A DNA stretch of 64,000 nucleotides from Sardina pilchardus (GCF_963854185.1 NC_085013.1:13766368-13830367); one strand, 5' to 3'. Shown: positions 1-12,030, counted from the stretch's first letter. Notes: a model not told the origin generated them from the letters alone. Translations and numbers: made by a program.

Positions 1-37
1 GGTCATGCTAATAAAGCCTTTTTTGAATTTGAATGTA
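1..37 (+). mobile_element. 3' tail of a LINE-type retroelement (remnant)
   Basis: The window opens with GCTAATAAAGCC followed by TTTTTTGAATTTGAA. This resembles the AATAAAGC plus TTGAA-type tail found at the 3' end of several fish LINE families. Only the last few dozen bases are present, the body would lie outside the window, and the family is not determined. Confidence 0.35.
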
Positions 38-59
38 GAAACGAAGAGAGCACGAGAGT

Positions 60-143
60 GTGTGTATGAGAGAGAGAGAAAGAGAGAGAGAGAGGGTGAG
101 AGAGAGTGAGAGAAAAAGAGAACGAGAGAGAGAGGGAAATCAT
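60..143. repeat. imperfect (GA)n/(GAGA) tract
   Basis: This is a purine-strand low-complexity run of mostly GA dinucleotides with GTGT interruptions at its start. It has no coding or regulatory signal of its own. Confidence 0.85.
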
Positions 144-534
144 CCGTCTGCAAGCGAATGGGAGTTCAACCAGGAGACAGGACTAATTAGGGCCAGTTAA
201 TATGAGCCATGCCCAATGAAATAGTATCAACCTATAGTTTGGCTATTTTTTACAAGACCTGCTTCTGAGGTTCTCCTCCCGTATAAGCCTCTATTGGCTA
301 TAAAGCCTCGTTACGATACCATCACCATGCTAAAACACATAAAAATGATCTGCCCCTCCCTACACACCTCACACTCCCTCTCCTTCCTTCCATCCCTCCC
401 TCCCTCCCTCTCTCCCTCCATTTCTCTAAGGTGCTGCTCCTCGCATCTCATATCAAACCCCTGGAAGAGGAATAACAAATATGCTACTGTGATCCCAGGT
501 CTATTCTTCCTGGCGCTAAAGAGAGTCATAGAAA

Positions 535-677
535 GAAAGGGAGCTAGCGAGAGAGGGAGAGATAGAGAAAGAGAGAGAGAGAAAGGAGATGAGGAGAAGA
601 GGAGGGGGAAAAAAGAGGGCAGAGAGAGAGAACAAAGCTCAGTCAGCACTCCTCCTCTGCGGCTCTGAGAGGAGAGA

Positions 678-755
<78 letters not shown>
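535..755. repeat. GA-rich tract ending in pure (AG)37
   Basis: An imperfect G+A region leads into 75 bp of uninterrupted AG at 681-755. Such mirror-symmetric polypurine tracts can form triplex (H-DNA) structures. Open frames across it are low-complexity artefacts. It is followed by a G-rich patch at 950-985. Confidence 0.95.
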
Positions 756-758
<3 letters not shown>

Positions 759-1059
759 GAGCAGGGAGGAAGCGGCAGGGCCCGGGCGCTTTATTTTCGC
801 CACTCATTTTTCTCCCGGATTGGTGCCTTCACACACGGATCCATACGGTGTGTGTGCCCCTGCGCCGGCTGGCCAATGAAGGCAAGCAGGGTTATATTTT
901 CCCCTTGAGTTAGGACACCTCATGACAAATGATAATGGATAATCAATAAAGCGGGGGGGCGGGGGGGCTGGAGCTGGGGCTGGGGGGTTGGAATATGAGG
1001 CAGCAAACTTTATGAAGCCAGGAGACATATTACTCCCCAACAACACTCGTTTCCCTTAA

Positions 1060-1310
1060 CAAAGTCACTACTCGACTGTGCCTAATAATCTGAAGGAAAA
1101 TCAAAGGACCCGCAACCACATCAGCAATATTGGCAACTTATTCCACTTTAATGGCATTTTGATTGATTTTTTCCCCCACCTAATGGTACTTTTATAGATT
1201 TGACGCTGCTCCTGCAAAACAGTGGCGTGTAATAAACCTCCCTGAAGGCAAGCAGCAGCCATTAAAGCCCTTGTCTTACTAGCACTCATAATTGGAGGTT
1301 GACCACCATC
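1060..1310. promoter_or_regulatory. candidate conserved non-coding element
   Basis: This is about 250 bp of complex unique sequence between simple repeats, with homeodomain-type cores such as ATTGATTTT, TAATGG and CATAATTGG. It has no splice-flanked frame. I judge it CNE-like by texture only; cross-species alignment would decide. Confidence 0.25.
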
Positions 1311-1389
1311 ACATCTCGGCGGTTCAAACCCACCACATACGCTTGAAGGCTGGGGTCAGATTGTGTTCCATCTCTCCCCTCCACTCGCC

Positions 1390-1422
<33 letters not shown>

Positions 1423-1432
1423 GTGTGTGTGT
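1390..1432. repeat. (TG)n microsatellite
   Basis: A 43 bp TG tract with a single GC interruption. Confidence 0.95.
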
Positions 1433-1884
1433 TGCTGATGTGGTGGTTCTCCGATGGGACATGATAAGGGATGAGGAGGTTCTTCCTCAAACTCGCCTCC
1501 CGCCGCCACCACAACCACCACCTCGGCCCCCAACCTGCGTCTTTTTTTTTTTCTTTTCCTTTGAAGGATGGGGTTAAAAATCATCGTAAAGAGGCCGACC
1601 TTGGAGCTGACATTGTGGGGTTTGAGCCGCGCGCTGACCTGCTGAAAATGGAAGGCGGGCGGCTCGTAAATCAGGCGGCTTTTAAAATGAGTTTACCCTA
1701 ATGCCCATTCATCACACGCCGTAATGCCATTTGCAGGCTGGGATTCGCCCGAGCCTGAAGCCTCGGTGGCTGTTGCTGCCGTCGCGCACAAACGCCGCAG
1801 TAAATAACAACAGGGCCCAACAGCCGCGCATGGCTGACGCCTCCGACATCAGCATGCATTTATTAAAGACACCCCCGCCTCGCA

Positions 1885-1986
1885 AACACACGCATACACA
1901 CGCGTACAGAGACACACACATGCACGCACACACAAAGGCATATACAAGCACACATCAACTCATATACACACAGGCACCGTGAACGA

Positions 1987-2019
<33 letters not shown>

Positions 2020-2290
2020 CGCACACACGCACACACACACTCACACCACCGCTACCACACACCAACCTGCGTTAATCAACATACACATATTGACACACAT
2101 TAATGTTCACACATACAATACACACGTACGCAGAATAGCCAGGCACACACTGAAAACACGTCTCTCCACACACACACCACCACCCTTTCACACACAGAAG
2201 ATTCACACAGATTGCACTCACACTCACGCATGCAGAAATTACCGTCCCCTACAGACAAACACACACACGTGCACACTCTCGCCACGCCGC
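1885..2290. repeat. long imperfect (CA)n cluster
   Basis: About 400 bp of degenerate CA-rich DNA with ACGC, ATAC and CATAC variants. The cleanest run is near 1986-2011. The decay suggests an old expansion. Predicted proteins over it (poly Thr-His, Val-Cys) are artefacts. Confidence 0.9.
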
Positions 2291-2755
2291 ACATCACCCA
2301 CACCACCCCCCCACCCTCGCCCTCCCTTGCTACCCCTTCCGTACATATTACACCTACGCACAGAGCCCTGCAGCGGCACATAACACACAACAGCAAACTG
2401 TAAAGATACGGCAAATTTATTGTAATTGTCCCGCGTCGGCATAAATTGTGATGGAGGTATCCCCCCTGAAGAAGAGTGCAGGGAAAGACGGAGCGAAGGG
2501 GATGGGGAAAAAGGGGGCCCGGTCTCCTCTGGGGACCGGGACAGCAACACTTAAAGTGCTGTTTGCCAAACAGAAAAGCAATAAAGAAATAAATAAAAAC
2601 GCCGCCTTCATCACCGGCGCAAGTCTCCGACCACGCTCTAATAAAATGATGAATGGTGGAAAACATACAAATGCTGCCTCGCCTTATTTCTTTTCTCCTC
2701 AAGTCGTTTTCTATGTTTTTCTGTATTTCTCTATGTATGTGTATATGTCTGTGAA

Positions 2756-2790
2756 TGTGTGTGTGTGTGTGCGTGTGTGTGTGTGTGTGT
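2756..2790. repeat. (GT)n microsatellite
   Basis: A 35 bp GT tract with one GCGT interruption. Confidence 0.9.
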
Positions 2791-2889
2791 CTTTTCCCCC
2801 CTCTCCTCACCTCCTTTTCCACTAGGGTGAAAAAGTCATTATCTAAATCAGAAAAATGGAGAGAAAGCTCATTAGAAGGCAGCATTTGT

Positions 2890-3240
2890 TGAGGGAGGAC
2901 CATGATAAACAATAACGAATGATGCTCGTTATTGGCCCTGACACTGATGAGCTCCTCTGCAAGTTTGTTTATTAATTAAAAAACCCACTTTTACCCCCCC
3001 CCCACCCACCAGCAGCCTCTCTTCCCTTAGACACCCCCCCCCCACCCCCACTGCTCCCCCCACACTCACTCCCTCTTGTTCCTGTGCACAAGCCATTGAG
3101 CTGCGAAGGGGCGTCGTACATCAAACTTCATGGCGCGGAGGAGAGACGGGACCTGATAATGCGCGCCGCTAAAGCTGATTTTCCATGATGAATCTCGGAG
3201 CATATAAATTGGCTAATATCTGAAAACATTTACAGATACT
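2890..3240. promoter_or_regulatory. candidate non-coding element flanking a C-rich patch
   Basis: Two unique blocks (2890-2985 and 3100-3240) are separated by about 100 bp of C homopolymer-rich sequence (2994-3060). They carry TTATTAATTAAA, CGTTATTGG and TTGGCTAATATC. No exon features are present. Assignment is by texture only. Confidence 0.22.
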
Positions 3241-3379
3241 AGAGGAATTGACTACTTGTGGGCCGTGATGGATGGCCCTGCTCCACGCTGGCGGACAGCT
3301 CCGCAAATCTCTGCAGCTGCCTAAAGCCCCTCATTTGATTTTCCAATTTACTTTTTTTAATCTATCCTCCTGTACAGAG

Positions 3380-3693
3380 CAAGAGAGAGAGAGAGAGAGA
3401 GAGGGAGGGAAAGAGAGGGAGAGACAGAATGAGAAGGAAAGAGAGAGAGAGAGAGAGAGGGAAAGAGGAAGAGAAAGGAGAAGGAGAAGGAGAAATACGC
3501 TGCTGTTCTTTCTATCTCCAGTACACTCTTGCGGGGTGGTGGTGGTGCTAGCTGGAGATGCACTGTAGCAGGAGAGAGAAAAGGAACTGAGATAAAAGAA
3601 AGAGAGAGAGGTGGAAAAACAATAGAAAATTATAGAATGAAAAAAAAAGAAATGAGCAAAACAGAGTGAGGAGAAAAGGGAACACAGAGAGAC

Positions 3694-3746
<53 letters not shown>

Positions 3747-3750
3747 GAGG
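3380..3750. repeat. polypurine (GA)n region, 370 bp
   Basis: There are two GA-rich arrays, 3380-3490 and 3590-3750, with a pure stretch at 3700-3733. Between them is a short non-repetitive segment (about 3495-3585). Long frames on both strands here reflect low complexity. Confidence 0.92.
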
Positions 3751-4429
3751 AAAGGGAAAAGAGGCACTGGTCCCAGTAGGGTTAGTGGGGCAGAACTGAT
3801 CTGCTTCCTCCTGATTCTCCCTGATAGCGGTGAGCGGTGTGGGCCTGGCAGCCAGGTTCTGCTGGGTCACAGCATTAGCTAGCGCTGCGGCTGACTTTAG
3901 CTCCGCCGCTGGACAGCCGTAATTAGTATACTTGTCAAGCCAAGAGGTAGCACTCGCCTGCTTACCTCATGATACCCTTTCCTCTCCCCTCCTCCCGTTC
4001 TCCACTCCTCCTCCCGCTCCCCACCGCTAATGACGCACTCCCTGTGCTCGTTACTCAAATCCGCGCTCACCCATTCCAGGGCTGTGTGCTGTTGTGCCTC
4101 CGATCGTCGGTTGTACACACGAGCGGCAGGACCGATAGCGCTATAAACAGGGCCTACTATATCAATCTCCCCCGTTTCACCCCAAACAGCCCACCGCTAG
4201 CCCCAAACCCCACCATCATTCAGGCCGGGCCAATAAGCTTGTGGTTTCCCCCAGAACCACATCCATCCAAGCCATTCAGTTTTATTTCTATGATGTCTCC
4301 ACACACCAAATGAGACAGAAAATGGCGTATCTATTTATCATATTGTGTATCCATCATCACAGAAAACAGCATTTAGCCAAAAGTAAAATACACATGCCTT
4401 GCCTGTCCTCCGTAGAACATACACAAGGA

Positions 4430-4790
4430 CAGACACAGCTATGGACTCACTTCCATCCCACTCCATTATAGACAGTGTGCTTACATAATTGCAAAAAGGT
4501 TCTCCAATGTTTTCTCAGTTAGCCGTTTAAAGTGATATCAGGTTAGTAATCCGAACGGCAACATTGGATGAATGGTTACTGATAATGGGCAATGTAGATA
4601 TTGTGTTAAAGATCAGCCAGGTATTTCTACACTCGAGAACCCTTTTTCAATCATGTAAGCACATAAGGTAATCTGAAAACTGCTGCCCTGGTTAAAAACA
4701 CAATGCAACTGATTGCAGCTGGTATTCAGTCTGTAATGGAGTGGAATTGAAATGTCTAAGTGACCCCAAACATTTGACCGGTAGTGTAAA
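4430..4790. mobile_element. Tc1-like foldback DNA-transposon remnant (non-autonomous)
   Basis: The right end reads AAGTGACCCCAAACATTTGA then CCGGTAGTGTAAA. This closely resembles the terminal sequence of a Tc1/mariner-type repeat widespread in fish. The element folds back: 4479-4504 and 4635-4660 are near-perfect inverted copies (26 nt arms, a few mismatches), and CACTCCATTATAGAC near 4460 pairs with the CTGTAATGGAGTG region near 4730-4743. The left terminus is decayed. There is no transposase frame. The exact family name is not determined. Confidence 0.7.
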
Positions 4791-5689
4791 TCTTACAGGG
4801 GTTTAATCACTGTGTCCAAACTGGTCGGATTGTGGTCAGAATCTAATTCTATCTATAACCTTGGGAACATCGAAAAAGGTCAAATCGTCAGCTCCTTGTC
4901 AAAAAACTAAAATCTAAATCTACCTTTTACCTTAAAATCAAACAAATAGAAGTGAAAGCAGAGCAACCAGGGGAGAGGGGAGGGGAGAAAGAAAAGACAG
5001 ATGACAGTGAGGGGAAAAAAGAGAGAGAGAGAGAGAAAGGAAAGAGAGGGAGACTGCCATCTGTTCTGTTGCCAATGAACTGTGGACCTAAACACCCACA
5101 GACACTAAGGAGAGGAAATAACATGGCACCTAGAGTTCTACTACTTACAACATAATTGTCGCCATCACTTGCAGCCATTAGGAAAGGTAACAATTAAAAC
5201 CATTTGCCTTGGTCACTGTCCTTAAAGAGATGTTTAGAGGCATTTTGGAGTTTATTCTGGGTACAGAAATGGAGACAACGGACTTTAATAATGTATGCTC
5301 TCTGCAGTTCCACTGCATGTCCATTGTACTGGCTACAAATCTACATGCATGAGAGACTGGCTAAATGTGTACAGATGTTTGTCTTTGTGTGACATAGTGA
5401 AACAAAGAAATTGTGTTTTGCTTAATAATAATAATATTCTGTACATAATGCTTCAAAAATCAAATAAAATGGCATCTTACACAACACAATAAATATTTTT
5501 TGCAAAACATCATGATATTCCACTGAATCGATATTCCCTTCTTCCCTCGTCTGCATCGCAAATAGGGGAGTTATGGATGTTTTGATTATTTTTTAAAAAT
5601 GTGATGAGGCTGCTTTAAATATACTCATTTAATTGAATGAGTCTGCTAAACTTTATGTGTGTATGTGCATGTGTATGTGAGGTAAAGGG

Positions 5690-5738
5690 AACACACACGC
5701 ACACAAATACTCTCACACACACACAGACACACACACAA
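5690..5738. repeat. imperfect (CA)n tract
   Basis: Short CA runs separated by AATACTCT and GA interruptions. Confidence 0.85.
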
Positions 5739-5977
5739 AATCAGTCCACTGAAACCAGGGAAAAGAGCTGAAGCAATTTATAACTACATATTGATCTGCC
5801 ACCAGTGATTGTATGTACATTCTGCAGTCCCACAGGCACAATTTCCTGTGTCTCTCTAATGCAAAGGAGAAAACAGGGGAATAAGAAAATGGTGCTGGCT
5901 GGGGCTAAAGTCACTCCCCAAGTCAGGAGCAATGTCCCTTATATAGAAGTCTATTGATCCATGCAGTCTGTCAGGCA

Positions 5978-6014
5978 TACACACACACACAAACACACAA
6001 ATACACATAAACAG

Positions 6015-6052
<38 letters not shown>
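5978..6052. repeat. (CA)n compound microsatellite
   Basis: 75 bp of CA with AACA and ATAC interruptions. Confidence 0.92.
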
Positions 6053-7086
6053 TAAGGTTGTAGGGCTTTTGGGGGAGGGGAATGATGGATGTTTCTGCCA
6101 ATAGCCCTGAACAAACCTGTTAGCTAATTGCCAGCAAAGACAATTATCCCTGCATTGTTTCATAATGGAAACACATTACAAAACTCTAATATACACACAG
6201 GGAGATTCAATGGTTTGACCGCGGAGACCATGTGCACAGAATTTCATTGCCAAAGGCCAGGCGGGTCACCGCCGAGATGGAAGAGGAGAGAGCGTGTCAG
6301 AATAGAAGTCACTGGGACTGAATGGCCAGCTAGCAGCTTCCGGCGTCGGGGAACCTAATGCTTAGAGTCTGATGACCGAGAGAGAAGCCCAGCAACAAGA
6401 GAGGCATTGCTCAGCTGTTGCACAATAGAATAGAACTTGGACAATGCATTGGAAACACTGTGCTATTCAAATCAAGGACACCGTCATACTGTCTTCCTGT
6501 CTTGAAATCCTGACTGTTATGTAATGGAAAAATAAAATAAATACGGTCTTCAGATGAATTACATGGTTGACAAAAAAAACCATATCTAATTTAACACAAT
6601 TTAGCTGTTTAAACGGGAGAGGTATATACACAAAAGATATCTTAAAACAATTTAACCAAATTTCTGATGCATGTTAACAACTAGACAGCTAATTCTGTAC
6701 AGATGCCTGGCTACGCTAGCACTAGCTTCCCAGAGAGCTTTCCCCTGACAGACACAATACAGACTTGTAGCCGTCCAGGGGCTCCCGAGTCCTCCCTGGA
6801 ACACAGCCTCGCATCAGAGGCTGCTCGGACTACTATTTTGACAAGCGCTGGATAACGGTGGGTCCAAAGCAATCACAGGCTTGACGTTGACAAATGGCTG
6901 TGCTGTGGTGAAGTTGAAAATAACACACATCCACTTTAATCTCTTTCTTGATTAAATCGAAGGTGTACAGTTTTGACATCATGTGATTCACTCATAAAGC
7001 ACCTACTGACGCTTTTTCTTGCCAGGATGTGTCCATTGAAATGATATTGAAGCTTTGTGCGAGCATTGGGAGAGTGGGCTGATACA

Positions 7087-7088
7087 TG

Positions 7089-7130
<42 letters not shown>
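7087..7130. repeat. (TG)n microsatellite
   Basis: 44 bp of TG with one GCG interruption near its left end. Confidence 0.93.
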
Positions 7131-7132
<2 letters not shown>

Positions 7133-7920
7133 GGAGAGTCGAGGATGAAAGGGAAACAAGACACACAAGTCCAGCGCTCACAGAAAGGAATCTCCAAACC
7201 TACAGGCTATGACATGGGGTTAGGATGAAAAAAGGGTACCACAGGGGAAGACAAGGACAAACAGCAGCTCAGACAAACAATTATGTTTCTCTTTTTTTGT
7301 TCTGCTTCCCAAAGAGCGCTACAAGAAGACATGTCCTTTCCTGCCATATGATTACACCACAAACGCTGTTATTTACATGCAGCACACAGATGAGAGAGCG
7401 ATGAGAGGTGTATATATGATTTTCTATCTCTGTCAACATGTCAAGGTCCATCAGATGTGCTCAACACAGCGCATCAGGCTTCACTTCACACGGGCAAACT
7501 GCATTAGACAGTACACAATTACAGAGCTGCTCCATGGTCACTTTGAATATCACTCATAATATCATTACAAGCATGGCCTTAGAGCGCTTCTAATTTGTCA
7601 TCAGGACAAATCAGTGGCAACCCTACTGGATGTTGCAGTCCTGATATAAATATACTGATATAAAACCTAAACCTGTTGTATGAATGTTTTCCCGCCATTA
7701 ACATTCTAAAGATTGTGCACTGAAACACATACTTTTGAAATGACTTGAGTCCATTTTTGTGTGCATCCCATGTATTTAGTAGCCAATATGTATATATGTA
7801 TGCAAAAATGTTTGACTGCTAGTAGTAGATAGTTCACTGTGTGTCAGTAAGGAGTTCCCAGAAAGCCACCGTTTGCTCCCTCTAACTTTTTATCTCTAAC
7901 TCTAATCACGGTTCAATTTT

Positions 7921-8250
7921 GTAAGCACAACTGACATGAGGGAGCAGAGAGGGGGGAAAGTGTGTGAGTGAGCATGTGTGTGATAGAGAGAGAGAGACAG
8001 GGAGCGAGAGAACAAGAAAGAGCGAGAAACAGAGAGGGGGGGGGGGGTTATAAATAACGTTGATGAACTGAAGTAGCATTGATCTAAACAGCAGTTAAGT
8101 GGTGGGTGGTCTGCCCACTGCTTAATTGTCAGTCATCTGCCCCAGGTACTACTGGTGGTGGGGGGGCCTGGCACTCATTAAGAGCTGTGTGGGTTGAAGC
8201 AGCAGCAGGGTGACTAGGAGGAGGAGAAGAAGGAGGAGGAGGAGGGTGGG
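7921..8250. repeat. G+A low-complexity patch with G tracts
   Basis: This is a mixture of GA repeats (7985-8035), a 12-base G run (8036-8047), and GGT- and GGA-rich sequence (8160-8250) just downstream (in gene direction) of exon 5. No gene content. Confidence 0.8.
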
Positions 8251-8292
8251 TGGTTGGGTGTGAGGAGGGGTGGAGGGGGTGACTCTACTCAC

Positions 8293-8365
8293 ATGCCGTG
8301 CCCTCCTGATCCTGTAAGAAGCGCTCCACCACCAGGCGAGCCAGCAGGGCGGGCGACAGGTCCAC
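8293..8365 (-). CDS. cdin1: cdin1 coding exon 5 (73 nt, residues 92-115)
   Basis: The acceptor is CTCTCAG and the donor GTGAGT. The exon starts in phase 0 and ends with one base of the next codon. It encodes VDLSPALLARLVVERFLQ then DQEGTA; the human counterpart is VDFAPSLMARLILERFLQ then EHEGTP. This is the most conserved piece in the window and settles the gene's identity. The next exon should begin with the rest of a Pro/Ser-type codon and lead into the region before the nuclease fold, but no such exon is visible at lower coordinates. Confidence 0.96.
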
Positions 8366-8548
8366 CTGAGAGCAGAGGGGAGAGGACAAAGAGACTAAAC
8401 AGCAGCACAAGCACCACCACAACCACCACAAACAAGGGCAGCAGGAACAGGAACAAGACAAAGAGAGGAGAACAAGGGGGCGAGAGGTGGCAGCCATCAG
8501 CTTTCTGCCCCAATCAGTGATGGGCTGGTTCACGTGGCGAATGGCAAA

Positions 8549-8580
8549 GGGAGGGGGGAGAGGGAGGGGGGAGAGGGAGA
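8549..8580. repeat. 13-bp G/A minisatellite, 2.5 copies
   Basis: The unit GGGAGGGGGGAGA occurs twice in tandem followed by a partial copy. It has four or more G runs and could form a G-quadruplex on the plus strand. It lies in intron 4 about 180 bp before exon 5. Confidence 0.8.
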
Positions 8581-9799
8581 TGGAGTAAGAGAGAGGTGGG
8601 ATGGGGTGCTCTTGACGGTGTCTTCACTCCGCAAGCACAAAGCGAGAGAAAAGAAGGGGGAATTATCACTTTAAGTCGCGCCCACTCAAGACGATTCTTG
8701 CGAGCATTATGTGCAAGTGGCTACACACAGCGTGAATGCCGCAGCCAGTTCCTGTAATCCCGTTTGCGTTTGTTAAGGGGCCCCGGCTCTTCAGTTGAGC
8801 CTCTTCAATGGAACGATCCTCTCTTGTTTCAGATGTCACTCTGACTTTCAACGGAGCTCACGTTAATTGGCAACCGACAAACCGTTTGTTTTGTTCAATG
8901 GTTCACTGTGGCTGCTAGACGAATGTTTTAAATCGTGTGCTTTTAAATGTTTTCAAGTGCTTTGTTTGAGCAGTATTTCCGCACTGTTTTGGCAAATCTT
9001 CCTGGCCCAGGTGGAAAGAGCTGATAGTGAGGCATAGCCAGCAGCAGATAGGGAAGGTAAGAGCGGGCTGAATTACGAGGAATAAAATGGGTTTTCCAGG
9101 AAACGGTTACAGTCAGACATAAACAGTGCATTACTCACTATGTTAAATACCCACATAAGAAGCATGACATTTAATGTATCTATGCATTAAAAGTCGTCAT
9201 ATTTTACCCAGGTTTATAGAGGAAAGCTTGAAAACAGGTCACTCATTCTCCAGTCAAAGCTAGGACAGGTCTGCAAGATAGTGAAACCGTCATGCCTGGA
9301 GCTGCCATCATGCCAAGAGGTCGGGGGGCTCTCGTACGGAGAGCCGGAGGACCTGTAACTGCAGCGGCGCACCTTTGAAGCTAAAACACCTTGAAAAGCT
9401 GCGAGGGGCAGGCGAGGAGATCAAGGCTGAGTTTGACGTGCGGCGCGGCGCGGCCCTCGCCTCTGATTTCGCCCGTCTGATTGCGAGGGCGATGCTTGAC
9501 AGAGACAAGGAGGCAGGGCCTACCCCTCAACACCCCTCGACACCTCTCGGCTTCTTCTGTCGTGTTCCGCCGCGTAGAACCCACCTCACCGTGATGGAAC
9601 AATAGGAGCTAATTACCGAAATATCACTCACCGAAGCATTCCGCCGACATCAAGGGAAAACAGATGAGAAGTGTAACATACAACATACTCAGAGTGTATA
9701 ATTTGCGAATCAGGGAGAGACAAAATTAACAAAAGGAGTAGCGGAAGCGCAAAAAGGCAAAAAAGAAAAAAAGGTCTCATTACCCCTCCTGCCTCTTTA

Positions 9800-10140
9800 G
9801 TATATTAAACACGGGCGGCCGGCTGCAGCCAGATCCCTGCTGCAATGAAACAGGGCGTCGTTATAGCCGGGAAACATTTGTTCCTCTTGTTAGCATAATT
9901 GGGGCCTAAAAGTGAATCCTCGGCTGGCTCGTGGCTCGATTGTAGCGTTTTATCTCTCCTGTGATCCTTTCCTGGTGCTGCTAGGAGCACTCGGCGCTGC
10001 GCACAAAGAGATTTACCGGTGGTGTTATTTGTTAACATCGCCATAATTCTGCATAGAGAGTACAGCCGCACGCAAGACCAAACATGTCTATAATTATTAC
10101 GGCGAGCAGCAGCGATGGCATTCGTCTTCATTAAGGATCC
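9800..10140. promoter_or_regulatory. candidate conserved non-coding element in cdin1 intron 4
   Basis: About 340 bp of complex sequence mixes CpG-containing segments with homeodomain cores, including TAGCATAATTGGGG, GTTAACATCGCCATAATTC and CTATAATTATTACGG. It has no repeats and no exon-like frame. The texture is that of vertebrate developmental enhancers, but this is a judgement by eye. Confidence 0.3.
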
Positions 10141-10379
10141 TGGAGGATTCTGTTTTTTCCAAGTGAGAGCTCTCTTGCCTCCTTTAGCCTGCAGGTCTAT
10201 CTCTTTACCGCAGTCTCTGTGAGAGCCTCTCGCTTTTCTGCCTTTCCTGAAATTCTCTCATGTTTTTCTCTCTGCATCTCTCATTGTCTATAATTGTCTT
10301 CCTTTCAGTGTCTCTACCCCCCTTCTCTGCCTCCCTCTCTCTCTCTCTCCCCCTCTCATTTGAAATCTCAGGATAACAA

Positions 10380-10620
10380 TTGCACACCAGCTCCAGTAAC
10401 CCACATCAAGGCTGACACATGAGAAATGGCGGCATTACCCAAGGTGGGCCGGTCTGAATATGGACCAGCTGATTAGTTCAGGTACTTGCATCCAGCTAAT
10501 TTTCATATTAATCACGGGGCTATTCCCCTCCAAAAGTCAGACACCTCCACTTGAGCTTGAACGTGAACTGTAAGTAAGGCTTACAGGCTCCCGCTTACAG
10601 GCACGACGTCAGAAAACCAT
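10380..10620. promoter_or_regulatory. candidate non-coding element with YY1-like site
   Basis: The segment contains AAATGGCGGC (10424-10433, YY1-type), CTGACACATG (TGACA core) and TTTTCATATTAATCACGG. No coding signal. Function is inferred from motif content only. Confidence 0.25.
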
Positions 10621-10794
10621 TTCAGCCACCAGGAGTTAGATTTATTAGGGACAAAACACTCTTTGTATAAACTGCGATTCGAATGTTAGACCTCATGACC
10701 CTGAAAACAGGAAATAAATAGGGGGAGAAGGAGCATGTGTGTCTGCACATACAGTACACACTTAGCTTCACACACACACGCACAAACTCTGTCT

Positions 10795-10797
<3 letters not shown>

Positions 10798-10837
<40 letters not shown>
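10798..10837. repeat. (CA)20 microsatellite
   Basis: 40 bp of uninterrupted CA in intron 4. Confidence 0.97.
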
Positions 10838-10839
<2 letters not shown>

Positions 10840-11659
10840 CAAAAGACAGGAAGGAAATTACTGAAGTTCTCCTCCATTTTAATAGTTACCGCTCACTGGA
10901 GATAAACTGTCTCATAAAAGGGCTTCGACTACATCAATTAGCATTCTGAGGGACCATACATGGCTTTGCGTAAATGTTAAGAAGCCTATTTCTAATAACT
11001 GTTAACTCTGTTAAATGGCTCGTAGACCATTATCTCAAGAGTTGATGTTAATTCACAAAAAAAAAAAAAAAACGTTGAACGAAGAATGAGTAATGATTGT
11101 GAGCTGTTATCTGTCACAACAAATACCACAATTCTAAACTAAATGCTGACCAGCGTACAGGTCATACACCTATTACTGCTAATCCCATGAACTAAATATG
11201 ATGACTGTGTACTGTATCTCAATACGATCACTGTCTCTACAGATCTAGTGCTCTAGTCTTGTGAATTGTGTGGGTATAATGTGTCCACTCTTTCCATGTA
11301 AATGAAATTAACTTACAGATATGATGGTGTTTTCAAAACTGTGGTTAAATCAAGTATATCAATCTGTCAACTGTTAGCCACAGAATGTATCACATATTAT
11401 ATAAGACACTAACTCATGTGATGCTATTTCCTTCACGTGTTTTAAGGTTTTAATTTATGGTTGAGAAGAATTATAAACAGAAACCATATTATCACCAACT
11501 TTCTGCTCATCTTGACAGGCTACTGTATAAAACTGTTTTACTGTAATACTAGGATGCTTAGATGACTTTACATACTGCATATCAAGTTTACATTTTTTAA
11601 TTGAGCATTTCTGCATATGTTTGATATATTTTAATTCCGTGTCTCAAACCCGTCACCCG

Positions 11660-11940
11660 ATTATGAATTCACTAATACGACTTGTGGGCATGTGGGTACT
11701 TGAGGAGAGCATCTTTACCTGAGCAACGAGCCCCAGGAGGGAAGGCCATCTGATTAAAGGCCTGAGTATTAACCCACTTTATCTTTATTATTATCCGAGT
11801 AAACAGTGAGTCTGTGGCTTTATGCGATGCATTTAAAGCAATCCCAGGGCTACCCACAGACCAGCCAGCCACCCTTTTAAATGCATGGCACCTTAGGCCC
11901 ACCAGACCTCTTTTCACTAGCCATTAAACCTTGAGTGTAA
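11660..11940. promoter_or_regulatory. candidate non-coding element
   Basis: Unique sequence with CTGATTAAAGGCC, TATTAACCCACTTTATC and GATGCATTTAAAGC, flanked by AT-rich DNA on the low side and an old G tract on the high side. Texture-based only. Confidence 0.22.
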
Positions 11941-12003
11941 CCCAATGTTAATTGTTAATTTGCTGACTGGCTGCAATGCACAGGAGACACTGGCTAGCTG
12001 TGT

Positions 12004-12030
12004 GGGGGGGGGGGGGGGGGGCGGGGGGGG
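12004..12030. repeat. interrupted poly-G tract
   Basis: 18 G, then GC, then 8 G, on the plus strand. It is prone to G-quadruplex formation and to sequencing or assembly length error. Confidence 0.9.

Larger units (their letters stand above)
1..8292 (-). other. cdin1 intron 5, incomplete (at least 8.3 kb)
   Basis: The intron starts at GTGAGT (8292-8287) and runs out of the window. I looked for the next exon (a family segment with CIVNDCCYGPLVDCIKHA) on the minus strand and did not find it. Content includes many GA, CT and AC tracts (0.06-0.75, 1.39, 1.88-2.29, 2.75, 3.38-3.75, 5.7-6.05 and 7.09 kb) and a Tc1-like foldback remnant at 4430-4790. Possible non-coding elements lie at about 1.06-1.31 and 2.89-3.24 kb. 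Unique AT-rich DNA with nothing recognisable covers much of 3.85-4.4, 4.8-5.65 and 6.1-7.9 kb. Confidence 0.75.

Noticed and set aside
2100..2912. 270-codon open frame on the minus strand
   Set aside because: It spans two degenerate CA/TG arrays and is cysteine-valine and Thr-His rich; this is a repeat artefact.
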